NCBI RefSeq assembly: GCF_000621725.1
Contig: NZ_JHXM01000007.1
Coordinates: 62,001 to 126,000 of the forward strand
Reading direction: 5' to 3'
Source: Xylanibacter brevis ATCC 19188
GTDB taxonomy: Bacteria > Bacteroidota > Bacteroidia > Bacteroidales > Bacteroidaceae
DNA: 64,000 nt
Every line of letters begins with the position of its first letter. Position 1 is the first letter of the stretch. The notes beneath the pieces were generated by a model that saw nothing but the letters and a program-made list of their open reading frames with translations, searched no databases and had not been told where the DNA came from. A program made the position numbers and the translations under genes. Shown one piece after another: positions 57,662-64,000 of the stretch.

Positions 57662-57775
57662 CCCCCTAAGTTAGGGGGTAGGGGGTCTGAACAGGCGCAG
57701 GTCCCCTAATAAAAAAGTCTAATTAAATGGTCTGATAAACGCTTGTTCAGACCCCCATCCCCCTAACTTAGGGGG
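57662..57775. repeat. REPIN-like element with 36-bp inverted ends
   Basis: 57662-57697 and 57740-57775 are inverted copies (about 33 of 36 match); each arm itself contains the palindrome CCCCCTAAGTTAGGGGG. The 42-bp centre is AT-rich. It fills the gap between the efflux channel and lpxA, ending 8 bp before the lpxA ATG. Confidence 0.85.
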
Positions 57776-57783
57776 CTTAGATT

Positions 57784-58563
57784 ATGGCAAGTGAAATTAG
57801 TCCAAAAGCCGAGATCAGCCCAAAGGCGAAGATTGGCGACAACTGTAAGATATTCCCCTTCGTGTATATCGAGGACGACGTGGAGATTGGCGACAACTGT
57901 ATCATCTTCCCCTTCGTCAGCATACTCAGCGGCACACGCATGGGGCGCAATAACAAGGTGCACCAGGGTGCCGTGATCGGTGCGCTGCCTCAGGACTTCA
58001 ACTTCCGTGGCGAGAAGTCTGAGTGCATCATCGGCGACAACAATATCATTCGCGAGAACGTGGTCATCAACCGTGCCACGCATACTGGCGGACAAACCCG
58101 ACTGGGCAACGACAACGTGTTGATGGAGGGTGCCCACATCTCGCACGACACCAAGGTGGGCAACCGCTGTGTCTTTGGCTATGGCACCAAGATTGCTGGC
58201 GACTGCATCATCGAGGATGGCGTCATCTTCTCGTCGTCGGTCATTGAGAATGCTAAAACACGCGTAGGCCAGGGCGCCATGATTCAGGCTGGCACCACCT
58301 TCTCTAAGGATGTGCCTCCCTACATCATCTGCACCAAGCGTGCTGAGTATGGCGGTGTCAACTTCACCATGGGTCGTTCCTATGGCGTTGACGAGAAGGT
58401 GCTCAAGCACATTGCCAACGCCTACCGTCTGGTGTTCCATGGTCAGACCTCGCTCTTCGATGCCATCCTGCAGATCGAACAACAGGTGCCCGACAGTGCC
58501 GAGATTCGCCACATCATCGAATTCCTGAAGACCACCGAACTGGGAATCATCACGAAGTTGTAA
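57784..58563 (+). CDS. lpxA: acyl-ACP--UDP-N-acetylglucosamine O-acyltransferase
   Basis: 259 residues. First step of lipid A synthesis. Left-handed beta-helix of hexapeptide repeats at about 1-180 (ISPKAEISPKAKIGDNCKI, VEIGDNCIIFPFVSI, IGDNNIIRENVVINRATHTGG, VGNRCVFGYGTKIAGDCII), with a catalytic-type His in VLMEGAHISHDTKVG, then a helical C-terminus. Length normal. Usually lpxA sits with lpxD/fabZ; here it stands alone behind a REPIN-like repeat, before a terminator. Confidence 0.93.
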   Translation: MASEISPKAEISPKAKIGDNCKIFPFVYIEDDVEIGDNCIIFPFVSILSGTRMGRNNKVHQGAVIGALPQDFNFRGEKSECIIGDNNIIRENVVINRATHTGGQTRLGNDNVLMEGAHISHDTKVGNRCVFGYGTKIAGDCIIEDGVIFSSSVIENAKTRVGQGAMIQAGTTFSKDVPPYIICTKRAEYGGVNFTMGRSYGVDEKVLKHIANAYRLVFHGQTSLFDAILQIEQQVPDSAEIRHIIEFLKTTELGIITKL

Positions 58564-58588
58564 GAAATAGTATCTCTCTCTCTCTCAC

Positions 58589-58630
58589 AGAAGTGCCGCT
58601 ATTCATCTCGAATGGCGGCACTTCTTTTTG
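58589..58630 (+). terminator. terminator of lpxA
   Basis: AGAAGTGCCGCTATTC pairs with GAATGGCGGCACTTCT around ATCTC, followed by TTTTG. Confidence 0.88.
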
Positions 58631-58718
58631 TCACTATGTAGAATTGTGTATTCTTGTTTTTCCTTGTTTTTTTTTCTTTTTGATGGATCATTTCTATTTC
58701 ATTTTCAATTAAAAGTTA

Positions 58719-58726
58719 TATCTTTG
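58719..58726 (+). promoter_or_regulatory. -7 promoter box (TATCTTTG) of the HU-like gene
   Basis: TAnnTTTG match 28 bp before the ATG. Confidence 0.65.
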
Positions 58727-58754
58727 CACAACGAAAACCAAAACAATAACCATT

Positions 58755-59408
58755 ATGAGCAAGACCATACAATTTAGCGTACACCGCAACCCACTGAAAG
58801 ATGCCGATGGAAAAGTCACCTTCCAGGTGAGACACGAGAACTTCTATACGGCACGAAGAAAAGACCTGATGCAACACCTGCAGGTGCACAACACCATGAA
58901 CCCGGAAGTCATGGAACTGGCTCTGAACGTGCTGGCCACAGAGATTGTTGATTTCCTGACCGACAACAAGCGACTGCACCTGGAGGGCATCGGCACGTTC
59001 TCGCTGAAGGTGGGATTCAGAAAGCGTCCAGATGAGGACGGCAACCTGCAGAAATTGCAGTTCACCAACGCTGCCGACATCACTGGCAACGATGTGGCCA
59101 TAGAGACCATCAACTTCGCACCCGATAAGGCGCTGCTCGATAAACTGAACAACAACGGTTATCATTTCATCAATAAGACCGGTCGCGGCAACGTGGGCCA
59201 TTCTGCCTCCTACACCAAGGCACAGGTCGTCAACCAATTGAATGCCTATCTCGACGAACATTCATTCATCACCCGTTCGCAGATGAAGAGCCTCTTCGGC
59301 ATGACGCAACACATGGCGTTGAAATGGCTTGACGAGCTCGTCGCCGGCCCAGAACCTATGCTTGTGTGCTCTAAGGTGGGTAATTCTTTGGTGTATAAGC
59401 GTAAGTAA
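58755..59408 (+). CDS. HU/IHF-like DNA-binding protein with C-terminal winged-helix-like segment
   Basis: 217 residues. Residues 1-125 follow the Bacteroidetes HU-HIG type: QFSVHRNPLKDADGKVTFQV, then ALNVLATEIVDFLTDNKRLHLEGIGTFSLKVGFRKRP in parts, where the beta-arm region follows GIGTF. Residues about 150-217 (YTKAQVVNQLNAYLDEHSFITRSQMKSLFGMT and ALKWLDELV) look like a winged helix that would add a second DNA contact. Nucleoid protein or local architectural regulator. Its stop codon lies inside a small hairpin and the second 22-bp palindrome array begins 32 bp later. Confidence 0.85.
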   Translation: MSKTIQFSVHRNPLKDADGKVTFQVRHENFYTARRKDLMQHLQVHNTMNPEVMELALNVLATEIVDFLTDNKRLHLEGIGTFSLKVGFRKRPDEDGNLQKLQFTNAADITGNDVAIETINFAPDKALLDKLNNNGYHFINKTGRGNVGHSASYTKAQVVNQLNAYLDEHSFITRSQMKSLFGMTQHMALKWLDELVAGPEPMLVCSKVGNSLVYKRK

Positions 59409-59427
59409 TGCGACCTAATACTTACGC
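59399..59427 (+). terminator. hairpin over the HU-like stop codon
   Basis: GCGTAAGTA (59399-59407) pairs with TACTTACGC (59419-59427); only TTT follows, so a weak or rho-assisted terminator. Confidence 0.5.
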
Positions 59428-59440
59428 TTTCGTAACTTAC

Positions 59441-59538
59441 GACTTAAGTCAACAGATCTTTCGACTTAAGTCAACAGTTCTCACGACTTAAGTCAATAGA
59501 TCTCACGACTTAAGTCGAAAGATCTCACGACTTAAGTC
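59441..59538. repeat. array of five 10-bp palindromes at exact 22-bp period
   Basis: GACTTAAGTC starts at 59441, 59463, 59485, 59507 and 59529, identical in all five; the 12-nt spacers are related (rAnAGATCTCAC-like). Perfect even palindrome, preceded by C in all. Copy number and period equal those of the unrelated core at 18686. Confidence 0.95.
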
Positions 59539-59553
59539 GAAAGATACCAAACT

Positions 59554-59577
59554 GCCACTTTTCAGTTGGTAAAGTAC
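59554..59577. repeat. GCCACTTTT-N8-AAAGTAC hairpin motif
   Basis: Same design as the motifs at 18603 and 18845 beside the first array. An inverted AGTGGCGCTAT motif follows at 59593-59603, as one does beside the first array at 18644. Confidence 0.6.
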
Positions 59578-59668
59578 TATCATTACTTCATGATAGCGCC
59601 ACTGTCAGATACCAATCACGTCGTTTTTGAAACTTAAAAAACGTCGGTTTCATCGAAGATTTTGCTGA

Positions 59669-59764
59669 ATGTTCGTTTTTCATGTTCAAAAATGTTCGTT
59701 TTCTGTGTTCGGAAATGTTCGGAAATGTTCAAAAATGTTCAAAAATGTTCGGAAATGTTCGATT
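59669..59764. repeat. 10-bp direct repeats of ATGTTC
   Basis: TGTTC recurs at 59706, 59716, 59726, 59736, 59746 and 59756, exactly 10 bp apart, within units AATGTTCGGA or AATGTTCAAA; three looser copies precede it (59670, 59683, 59693). All lie on one face of the helix. Non-coding. Confidence 0.9.
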
Positions 59765-59928
59765 TTTAACAGGGAAGTTTTTTTGGCGGAATCAAAGTGC
59801 TGCTATTGTTTTGACTAGCGAATTAAATGATATGGGTACGAAAAAACAAAAATATTGAGTATGAGAATGCAAAATATTGGTCAAAAGGGTTCTTTGACTT
59901 ATTTTGACTTATACATTCGTTTTAATTT

Positions 59929-59962
59929 TTTGACTTGCGTATTCTCTTTTTTGCTATATTTG
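59929..59962 (+). promoter_or_regulatory. promoter of the 60-64 kb accessory locus
   Basis: TTTG at 59929-59932 and TATATTTG at 59955-59962, 22 bp apart. Three TTTGACTT words (59893, 59903, 59929) precede or overlap it. Confidence 0.65.
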
Positions 59963-60010
59963 CACCGAAAAATTACTCATAGCATATAAACCTATAACTA
60001 TAAAAAATAA

Positions 60011-60204
60011 ATGAACAAGAAACTGTTTTTGCTTTGTTTTGTTTGTTTGCCGTGTCAGAAGCAAGCATATGGGCATGTAGTATGGTTGGCGCGAAATATT
60101 GTGCATTAGCAGGATGTTCTTTCGGACCCGTTGGCGGTTTAGTTGGAGGAGTTGTTGGTGCGGTGGCAGGTCCTGCAGCAGTTGACTATCTAATAATAAA
60201 ATAG
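60011..60204 (+). pseudogene. frameshifted small cysteine/glycine-zipper peptide gene
   Basis: From the ATG at 60011 the frame reads MNKKLFLLCFVCLPC..., signal-peptide-like and identical over 21 bases to the start of the gene at 60914, but stops at about 60107. The +2 frame, open from before 60011 to the stop at 60202-60204, reads AVSEASIWACSMVGAKYC then ALAGCSFGPVGGLVGGVVGA and VAGPAAVDYLIIK: cysteines followed by a GxxxG glycine zipper, the composition of many class II bacteriocin-like or membrane-inserting peptides. A single-base slip in the TTTGTTTGTTTG run would join the two. Alternatively the GTG at 60052 starts a shorter peptide. Function unproven; sits first behind the locus promoter. 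Confidence 0.5.
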
Positions 60205-60260
60205 CAAATTAGGAAACAAGTGGACGGATATCTTATAATCTACAATCAGTTAAATTGAAA

Positions 60261-60815
60261 ATGAGATTCGATATTTTTTATAATAGAATATATTATTGTA
60301 CTTATGTGATATCATTATTCTTACATAATTATGTTATTGGGAAAATTTACGAATGGTTCTTGTTTCGGCCGTTATACAAATTCCGATTTGTGCGTAGAAG
60401 ATACCAAAAACTATATGGATGGAATAGTTTGGATGAGTTTATTAAAGGACTAAATTGTCCTCATGCAGATTTTAATTCGGTATTTTTGAATAATCATTCA
60501 AATATGCTAATGGGTTATATAGAAATTGTTACTCTGTTATTTCTTATAAATATAGTGATGATGACGCCAAGAGTCGGAACATGGTTGAGAAATATAGTTT
60601 TCAATCACGTTTTTCTTTTTCTTATGATTCTTGGTAGCTTTGTTTTAATTATTGATTATAATTTTTTATGGAGTAACAATAAACACAAAAAATACTTTGA
60701 AGTATTTGACAAGGAAAGTTCTTTGAAGAGAAAGGTTTGGAGCCTTGGGGTATTCCTATACTGTGTCATTATATTTATTGGTTCATTATGGACTTTTGGA
60801 AAGCTACTTTCTTAA
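60261..60815 (+). CDS. multi-span membrane protein of unknown function
   Basis: 184 residues from the ATG at 60261 (a TTG at 60255 is less likely). Hydrophobic segments about 9-30, 87-105, 113-135 and 160-180; a basic, aromatic loop between the first two (FRFVRRRYQKLYGWNSLDEF). Very AT-rich compared with the housekeeping genes. No family recognised. In its position, behind a possible bacteriocin-like peptide and before secreted proteins, an immunity or export role is conceivable but not shown. Confidence 0.65.
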   Translation: MRFDIFYNRIYYCTYVISLFLHNYVIGKIYEWFLFRPLYKFRFVRRRYQKLYGWNSLDEFIKGLNCPHADFNSVFLNNHSNMLMGYIEIVTLLFLINIVMMTPRVGTWLRNIVFNHVFLFLMILGSFVLIIDYNFLWSNNKHKKYFEVFDKESSLKRKVWSLGVFLYCVIIFIGSLWTFGKLLS

Positions 60816-60901
60816 GTGATGATGCTGTTATTAATGTTGCTCGCATAGGTGGTGAACTGAGAATAGACGAGATTATTCGGAAAGAAAATGAAACTAAGTA
60901 A
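60788..60901 (+). CDS. possible 37-residue ORF overlapping the membrane protein end
   Basis: ATG at 60788, 28 bp inside the preceding gene in another frame, ending at TAA 60899-60901, directly against an ATG at 60902. Reads MDFWKATFLSDDAVINVARI then GGELRIDEIIRKENETK. It looks coding in composition but may be the tail of a lost gene. No homology claimed. Confidence 0.3.
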   Translation: MDFWKATFLSDDAVINVARIGGELRIDEIIRKENETK

Positions 60902-60913
60902 ATGACTATAAAT

Positions 60914-62440
60914 ATGAACAAGAAACTGTTTTTGATATGCTTGCTGTGTATGGCTGTGTGTCGTGGTTATGCTCAAGAGGTGACGATGGACCTTTTGAAG
61001 TCCAGTTCGTGGCTCTGGAAACGACTCGACCTTAGATATGCATTCACTGATGATAGTATTTATAGGGTCTATAACTCAGCATGCTATGGCACAATGTCCC
61101 AAGCTTATTATCTTTCATCTGAACCACATCGCAGGTTCCGTGATGAATTGGTTGGGAAAAACAAAAAAGGAAACTATGTCATTGTAAAGAGTTTTAGTAC
61201 GGGTGATACTTACAGCTATAGGATAATGTCTGTTTCTGATAAAGAAATTATTTTTGATTTTGAATATCCTAAAATGACTCTCTCGAAAAACGTTAGTGAG
61301 AAATATGATACACTGTGTCTTTCTAGCTCCTATAAAGAATTGTCCTATAAGCATGGCAAACAATATCAGCAGGCCTACTTTAATAGGTTCCCATCCACAT
61401 GGTATGACTTTGAGCGCACGTTCAATGGCGCTTTTTTCAAAAAGGAGATGGAGGCAATCTATAAACAGGACTTCTCGCACGAATACAAGAAATATCTTGA
61501 TGCATTTAGCAATCTAAAGGACATCGACACCAAGGAGTACTATCGTAAACTCATTGACGTCACCATTGGAATGCCGATACAAAGCACACCGGCATCGGAC
61601 ATGTGGCAGAAAATAGTGGCAGCAAAGGTGGCTCGTAACAAGAATCTGGTTTCGTTGTTGCTGAAAGAAAAGACAGAACTCCAACAGGCTCGTTTCTGGC
61701 AGTTCGTACAGAAAGATAATGAACATTTAAAGAAAGGTCGTGTAGTCAGTGAAAAGCATAGTTGCATCAAAGAAGTCTGGAGGTATGGCATGTCCATTGA
61801 TAAGGAATGTATCTATTTCACAGACTCTCTTTGCTATATCATCAAGAATTGCGTGCCTACTAGAACACCGGAAATCATTATCATTGCTCCTTACCAGATG
61901 TCGGATAGTGGAAACAAAGTTGATGGCGCCATTGCGTTTTCTCATGTTCAGGTTGGAGAACATACAAAACTTCAGATGCACCTCCCTGCAAATGATGGTA
62001 AGTTTCCTACTTACTACAAGAAGGAACCTTCACTTGTTACAGACACCCTTCTCATGGCAGCAACATATCGTTGCTTGTTTAGACATAGCCCGACACTGGA
62101 GATACATGAGCGTCCGTTCTTTGATACGTTCCCATCGACGTGGAGTGAATTCTATGCCGTGATGATATCAGATGAGTATGGAAATAACGGTTTTCGTAGC
62201 AAAGCCGATGCATACATTCATGCTTTCGAGTTGTTGAGTTGTATTCCTGTACGTGAGAAGCTCCGCAAGATGGTAGGTATCTCTATTGGTGCGATGGCGC
62301 AAGACCCCACCTCAGAACTGTGGCGTACGGTAGTAATTAATCTCAGCAATAAATACAAGGATGAACTGAACAGTGTGCTTCGGGAATTCGAGCCTTGGCA
62401 ACAAACCTCATTCCGACAATTCGTGGAGAATAAGGAGTGA
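60914..62440 (+). CDS. secreted protein with two FPSTW repeat domains (copy 1)
   Basis: 508 residues from the ATG at 60914 (MNKKLFLICLLCMAVCRGYAQ is a signal peptide; an ATG at 60902 adds four). Residues 22-155 are a beta-rich N-terminal domain (MDLLKSSSWLWKRLDLRYAF, VIVKSFSTGDTYSYRI). Residues about 157-270 and 404-508 are two divergent copies of one helical domain: RFPSTWYDF/TFPSTWSEF, a central Y..AF..L..I, IG at the middle, S..W, and LLKEKTELQQARFWQFV/VLREFEPWQQTSFRQFVENKE. Between them is a beta domain (about 275-400). Function unknown. The N-terminal 180 residues are nearly identical to the partial gene at 63370. Confidence 0.75.
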   Translation: MNKKLFLICLLCMAVCRGYAQEVTMDLLKSSSWLWKRLDLRYAFTDDSIYRVYNSACYGTMSQAYYLSSEPHRRFRDELVGKNKKGNYVIVKSFSTGDTYSYRIMSVSDKEIIFDFEYPKMTLSKNVSEKYDTLCLSSSYKELSYKHGKQYQQAYFNRFPSTWYDFERTFNGAFFKKEMEAIYKQDFSHEYKKYLDAFSNLKDIDTKEYYRKLIDVTIGMPIQSTPASDMWQKIVAAKVARNKNLVSLLLKEKTELQQARFWQFVQKDNEHLKKGRVVSEKHSCIKEVWRYGMSIDKECIYFTDSLCYIIKNCVPTRTPEIIIIAPYQMSDSGNKVDGAIAFSHVQVGEHTKLQMHLPANDGKFPTYYKKEPSLVTDTLLMAATYRCLFRHSPTLEIHERPFFDTFPSTWSEFYAVMISDEYGNNGFRSKADAYIHAFELLSCIPVREKLRKMVGISIGAMAQDPTSELWRTVVINLSNKYKDELNSVLREFEPWQQTSFRQFVENKE

Positions 62441-62456
62441 TCGAATGAATGAAAGG

Positions 62457-62489
62457 GGATGGCTCTTCAGACCTCTGCAAGAGCCATCC
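62457..62489 (+). terminator. intergenic stem-loop in the accessory locus
   Basis: GGATGGCTCTT (62457-62467) pairs perfectly with AAGAGCCATCC (62479-62489), 11-nt loop, no T tract; possible attenuator or processing site ahead of the 62531 gene. Confidence 0.6.
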
Positions 62490-62530
62490 GTTATAAAAAC
62501 ATTAATTAAATAATTCATTATCTTGTAACT

Positions 62531-63328
62531 ATGAAACGAAAACTAACCAAAGCAACGCTCTCCGAATTGGAGTTGCATGCAGAGATCATGAAACTGTTTG
62601 AACAGAAAAGAATTGTGGGTGGTGGAAATGGCACCTACCAGGATCCATTTACGTATTCTGAATGGCTGCAATATAGTGCAAGGGATGAGGTTTATTATTA
62701 TGACCAAATGGGTCATCTCTGCTGGTCTGGTGTAATATATTCTGGTTATATTCCTGGTAAAGATTATGGTTATAGTTCAGGTTATGATTCTGGTTGTTGG
62801 GGGTGTTCGTATAGTTGTGTAATTACCCATGAACCGACTTGCTTGGAGTCTGATGTCATACATAGTGGAGGTAGTACTTGCGATACGCAGGAGAAAAGAG
62901 GTACTTGCGTACCACACGTGATGTCATGGGCCGCAACAATACTTGGACAAGATTGGAGGGATGAAGGATGGTTCGTAAAGGAATACCGGAATTGTTTTAA
63001 CAAAAACTTTGATATAAAAAAAGGAATTGACCGTAATGAATTAGACCCTTATTTAAAAGCATATTTTAGTGTTGAAGAATTGAATAATAGTGCAAATTCC
63101 ATTCAGCAGGCACTAACCTCAAAATTGCCCGTTATTGGAACTTTAAAAGATGGTGTTTGTCCATCAGTCAATGGACTACACGAGGTTCTGATTAACGATT
63201 GTGATGCATCTGGAAAGATAGTGTGTACAAATCCTGGCAACGACAAAAAAGAAACTTACTCTTTAGATGATTTCGAAGGAAACTATTTTTATAGGATAAA
63301 TAGTATATTGCCGTATTATGGTATGTGA
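62531..63328 (+). CDS. papain-like (C39-type fold) protein with double-glycine leader
   Basis: 265 residues. No Sec signal; instead the N-terminus MKRKLTKATLSELELHAEIM, KLFEQKRIVGGG has the shape of a double-glycine leader (LSELEL, hydrophobic positions before G30-G31), normally cut by the C39 peptidase of a bacteriocin-type ABC exporter. The body begins with an aromatic, Gly/Tyr/Cys-rich part (residues 33-120), then a papain-like pattern: C126 in RGTCVPHVMSWAATILG, H217 in GLHEVLINDCD, and N234 in CTNPGNDKKETYSLDDF, as in peptidase C39-like domains. So it looks like an exported cysteine peptidase or toxin rather than a small peptide. The exporter is not in the window. Confidence 0.65.
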   Translation: MKRKLTKATLSELELHAEIMKLFEQKRIVGGGNGTYQDPFTYSEWLQYSARDEVYYYDQMGHLCWSGVIYSGYIPGKDYGYSSGYDSGCWGCSYSCVITHEPTCLESDVIHSGGSTCDTQEKRGTCVPHVMSWAATILGQDWRDEGWFVKEYRNCFNKNFDIKKGIDRNELDPYLKAYFSVEELNNSANSIQQALTSKLPVIGTLKDGVCPSVNGLHEVLINDCDASGKIVCTNPGNDKKETYSLDDFEGNYFYRINSILPYYGM

Positions 63329-63369
63329 TAAACAATTAGATTAGTTTTCTTTTAATCGTTATATTGACT

Positions 63370-64000
63370 ATGAAAAAGAAATATTGTATTTTGTTTTTAG
63401 CACTGATAATTTCTTCAGTAAATAATGCTCAGGAAGTAACCATGGATTTCCTAAAGTCCAGTTCGTGGCTCTGGAAACGACTCGACCTTAGATATGCATT
63501 CACTGATGATAGTATATACAGGGACTATAACTCCGTGAGTTATGGCACAATGTCCCAAGCTTATTATCTTGCATCTGAGCCACATCGCAGGTTCCGTGAT
63601 GAATTGGTTGGGAAAAACAAAGAAGGAAACTATGTCATTGTAAAGAGTTTTAGTACGGGTGAGCCTTACAGCTATAGGATATTGTCTGTTTCTAATAAAG
63701 AAATTATTTTCGATTTTGAATATCCTAAAATGACTCTCTCGAAAAACGATAGTGAGAAATATGATACACTGTGTCTTTCTAGCTCTTATAAGGAACTGGC
63801 TTATAAGCATGGCAAACAATATCAGCAAGCGTTCTTTGATAGGTTCCCATCTACATGGTATGATTTTGAGCGCACGTTCAATGGTGCTTTCTTCAAAAAC
63901 GATATAAAGGCGATCTACAAACAGGACTTCTCGCACGACTTTGAGAAGTATCTCAATGCGTTTAGCAACCTAAAGGACATTGATGCCAAGGAGTATTATC
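63370..64000 (+). CDS. secreted protein with FPSTW domain (copy 2, truncated by window end)
   Basis: At least 210 residues, open to the window end. Signal peptide MKKKYCILFLALIISSVNNA differs from copy 1, but from EVTMDFLKSSSWLWKRLDL onward the two are nearly identical, including FRDELVGKNKEGNYVIVKSF and RFPSTWYDFERTFNGAFFK; differences are few single residues (for example DTYSYRIM versus EPYSYRIL). The DNA is almost identical from about 63453, matching 60998 onward (offset 2455). A recent duplication around the GG-leader gene. Missing C-terminus prevents further comment. Confidence 0.75.
   Translation, partial: MKKKYCILFLALIISSVNNAQEVTMDFLKSSSWLWKRLDLRYAFTDDSIYRDYNSVSYGTMSQAYYLASEPHRRFRDELVGKNKEGNYVIVKSFSTGEPYSYRILSVSNKEIIFDFEYPKMTLSKNDSEKYDTLCLSSSYKELAYKHGKQYQQAFFDRFPSTWYDFERTFNGAFFKNDIKAIYKQDFSHDFEKYLNAFSNLKDIDAKEYY

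Overview
The window reads as chromosome of a Bacteroidota member close to Prevotella/Segatella. Support: many start sites sit just behind a TAnnTTTG promoter element (the Bacteroidetes -7 box), Shine-Dalgarno sequences are weak, a SusC/SusD pair and several TonB-dependent receptors are present, and characteristic families occur (START-like, DUF4831, DUF1599, HU-HIG type DNA-binding protein, split ExbD/TonB operon). There are about 41 protein genes and one tRNA.

Layout. 0.06-5.3 kb: tRNA-Met (minus), START-like protein, LptF/G permease overlapping ribBA, then an aspartate-type aminotransferase. 5.3-11 kb: a highly expressed TonB energisation operon (exbB, two exbD, tonB, a PstS-like lipoprotein, a TPR protein). 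11.3-18.5 kb: two very large secreted glycosidases, a GH127-type beta-L-arabinofuranosidase and a GH115-type alpha-glucuronidase, sharing four copies of one C-terminal module. 19-26 kb: small lipoprotein, DUF362 protein translationally coupled to a TonB receptor, and a GH92 alpha-mannosidase fused to an HExxH metallopeptidase. 26-34 kb: DUF4831 and NAD(P)HX repair enzyme (minus), then hpt, adk, obgE and an Oar-like receptor. 34-43 kb: His-rich Zn/Cd P-type ATPase; a minus operon DUF1599 / DoxX-like::triose-phosphate isomerase / SPOR protein / folE / membrane protein; and tRNA nucleotidyltransferase. 43-48 kb: SusC/SusD. 48-51 kb: AT-rich patch with two small lipoproteins, a transposase remnant, and an ECF sigma factor overlapping a dual-membrane-spanning anti-sigma-like protein. 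51.5-58.6 kb: RND tripartite efflux system, then lpxA. 58.7-64 kb: HU-like protein, a repeat-rich intergenic stretch, and an AT-rich accessory locus containing a papain-like protein with a double-glycine leader, flanked by two nearly identical secreted proteins, the second cut by the window end.

The strongest candidates for something undescribed are (i) two unlinked intergenic arrays, each exactly five short palindromes at an exact 22-bp period but with different core sequences, and both accompanied by the same hairpin motif; and (ii) the 60-64 kb accessory locus. G/C-rich REP-like palindromes are scattered through the window, and two of them lie in frame inside genes (cca and the efflux outer-membrane channel). 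All family assignments come from reading motifs by eye; no database search was run.
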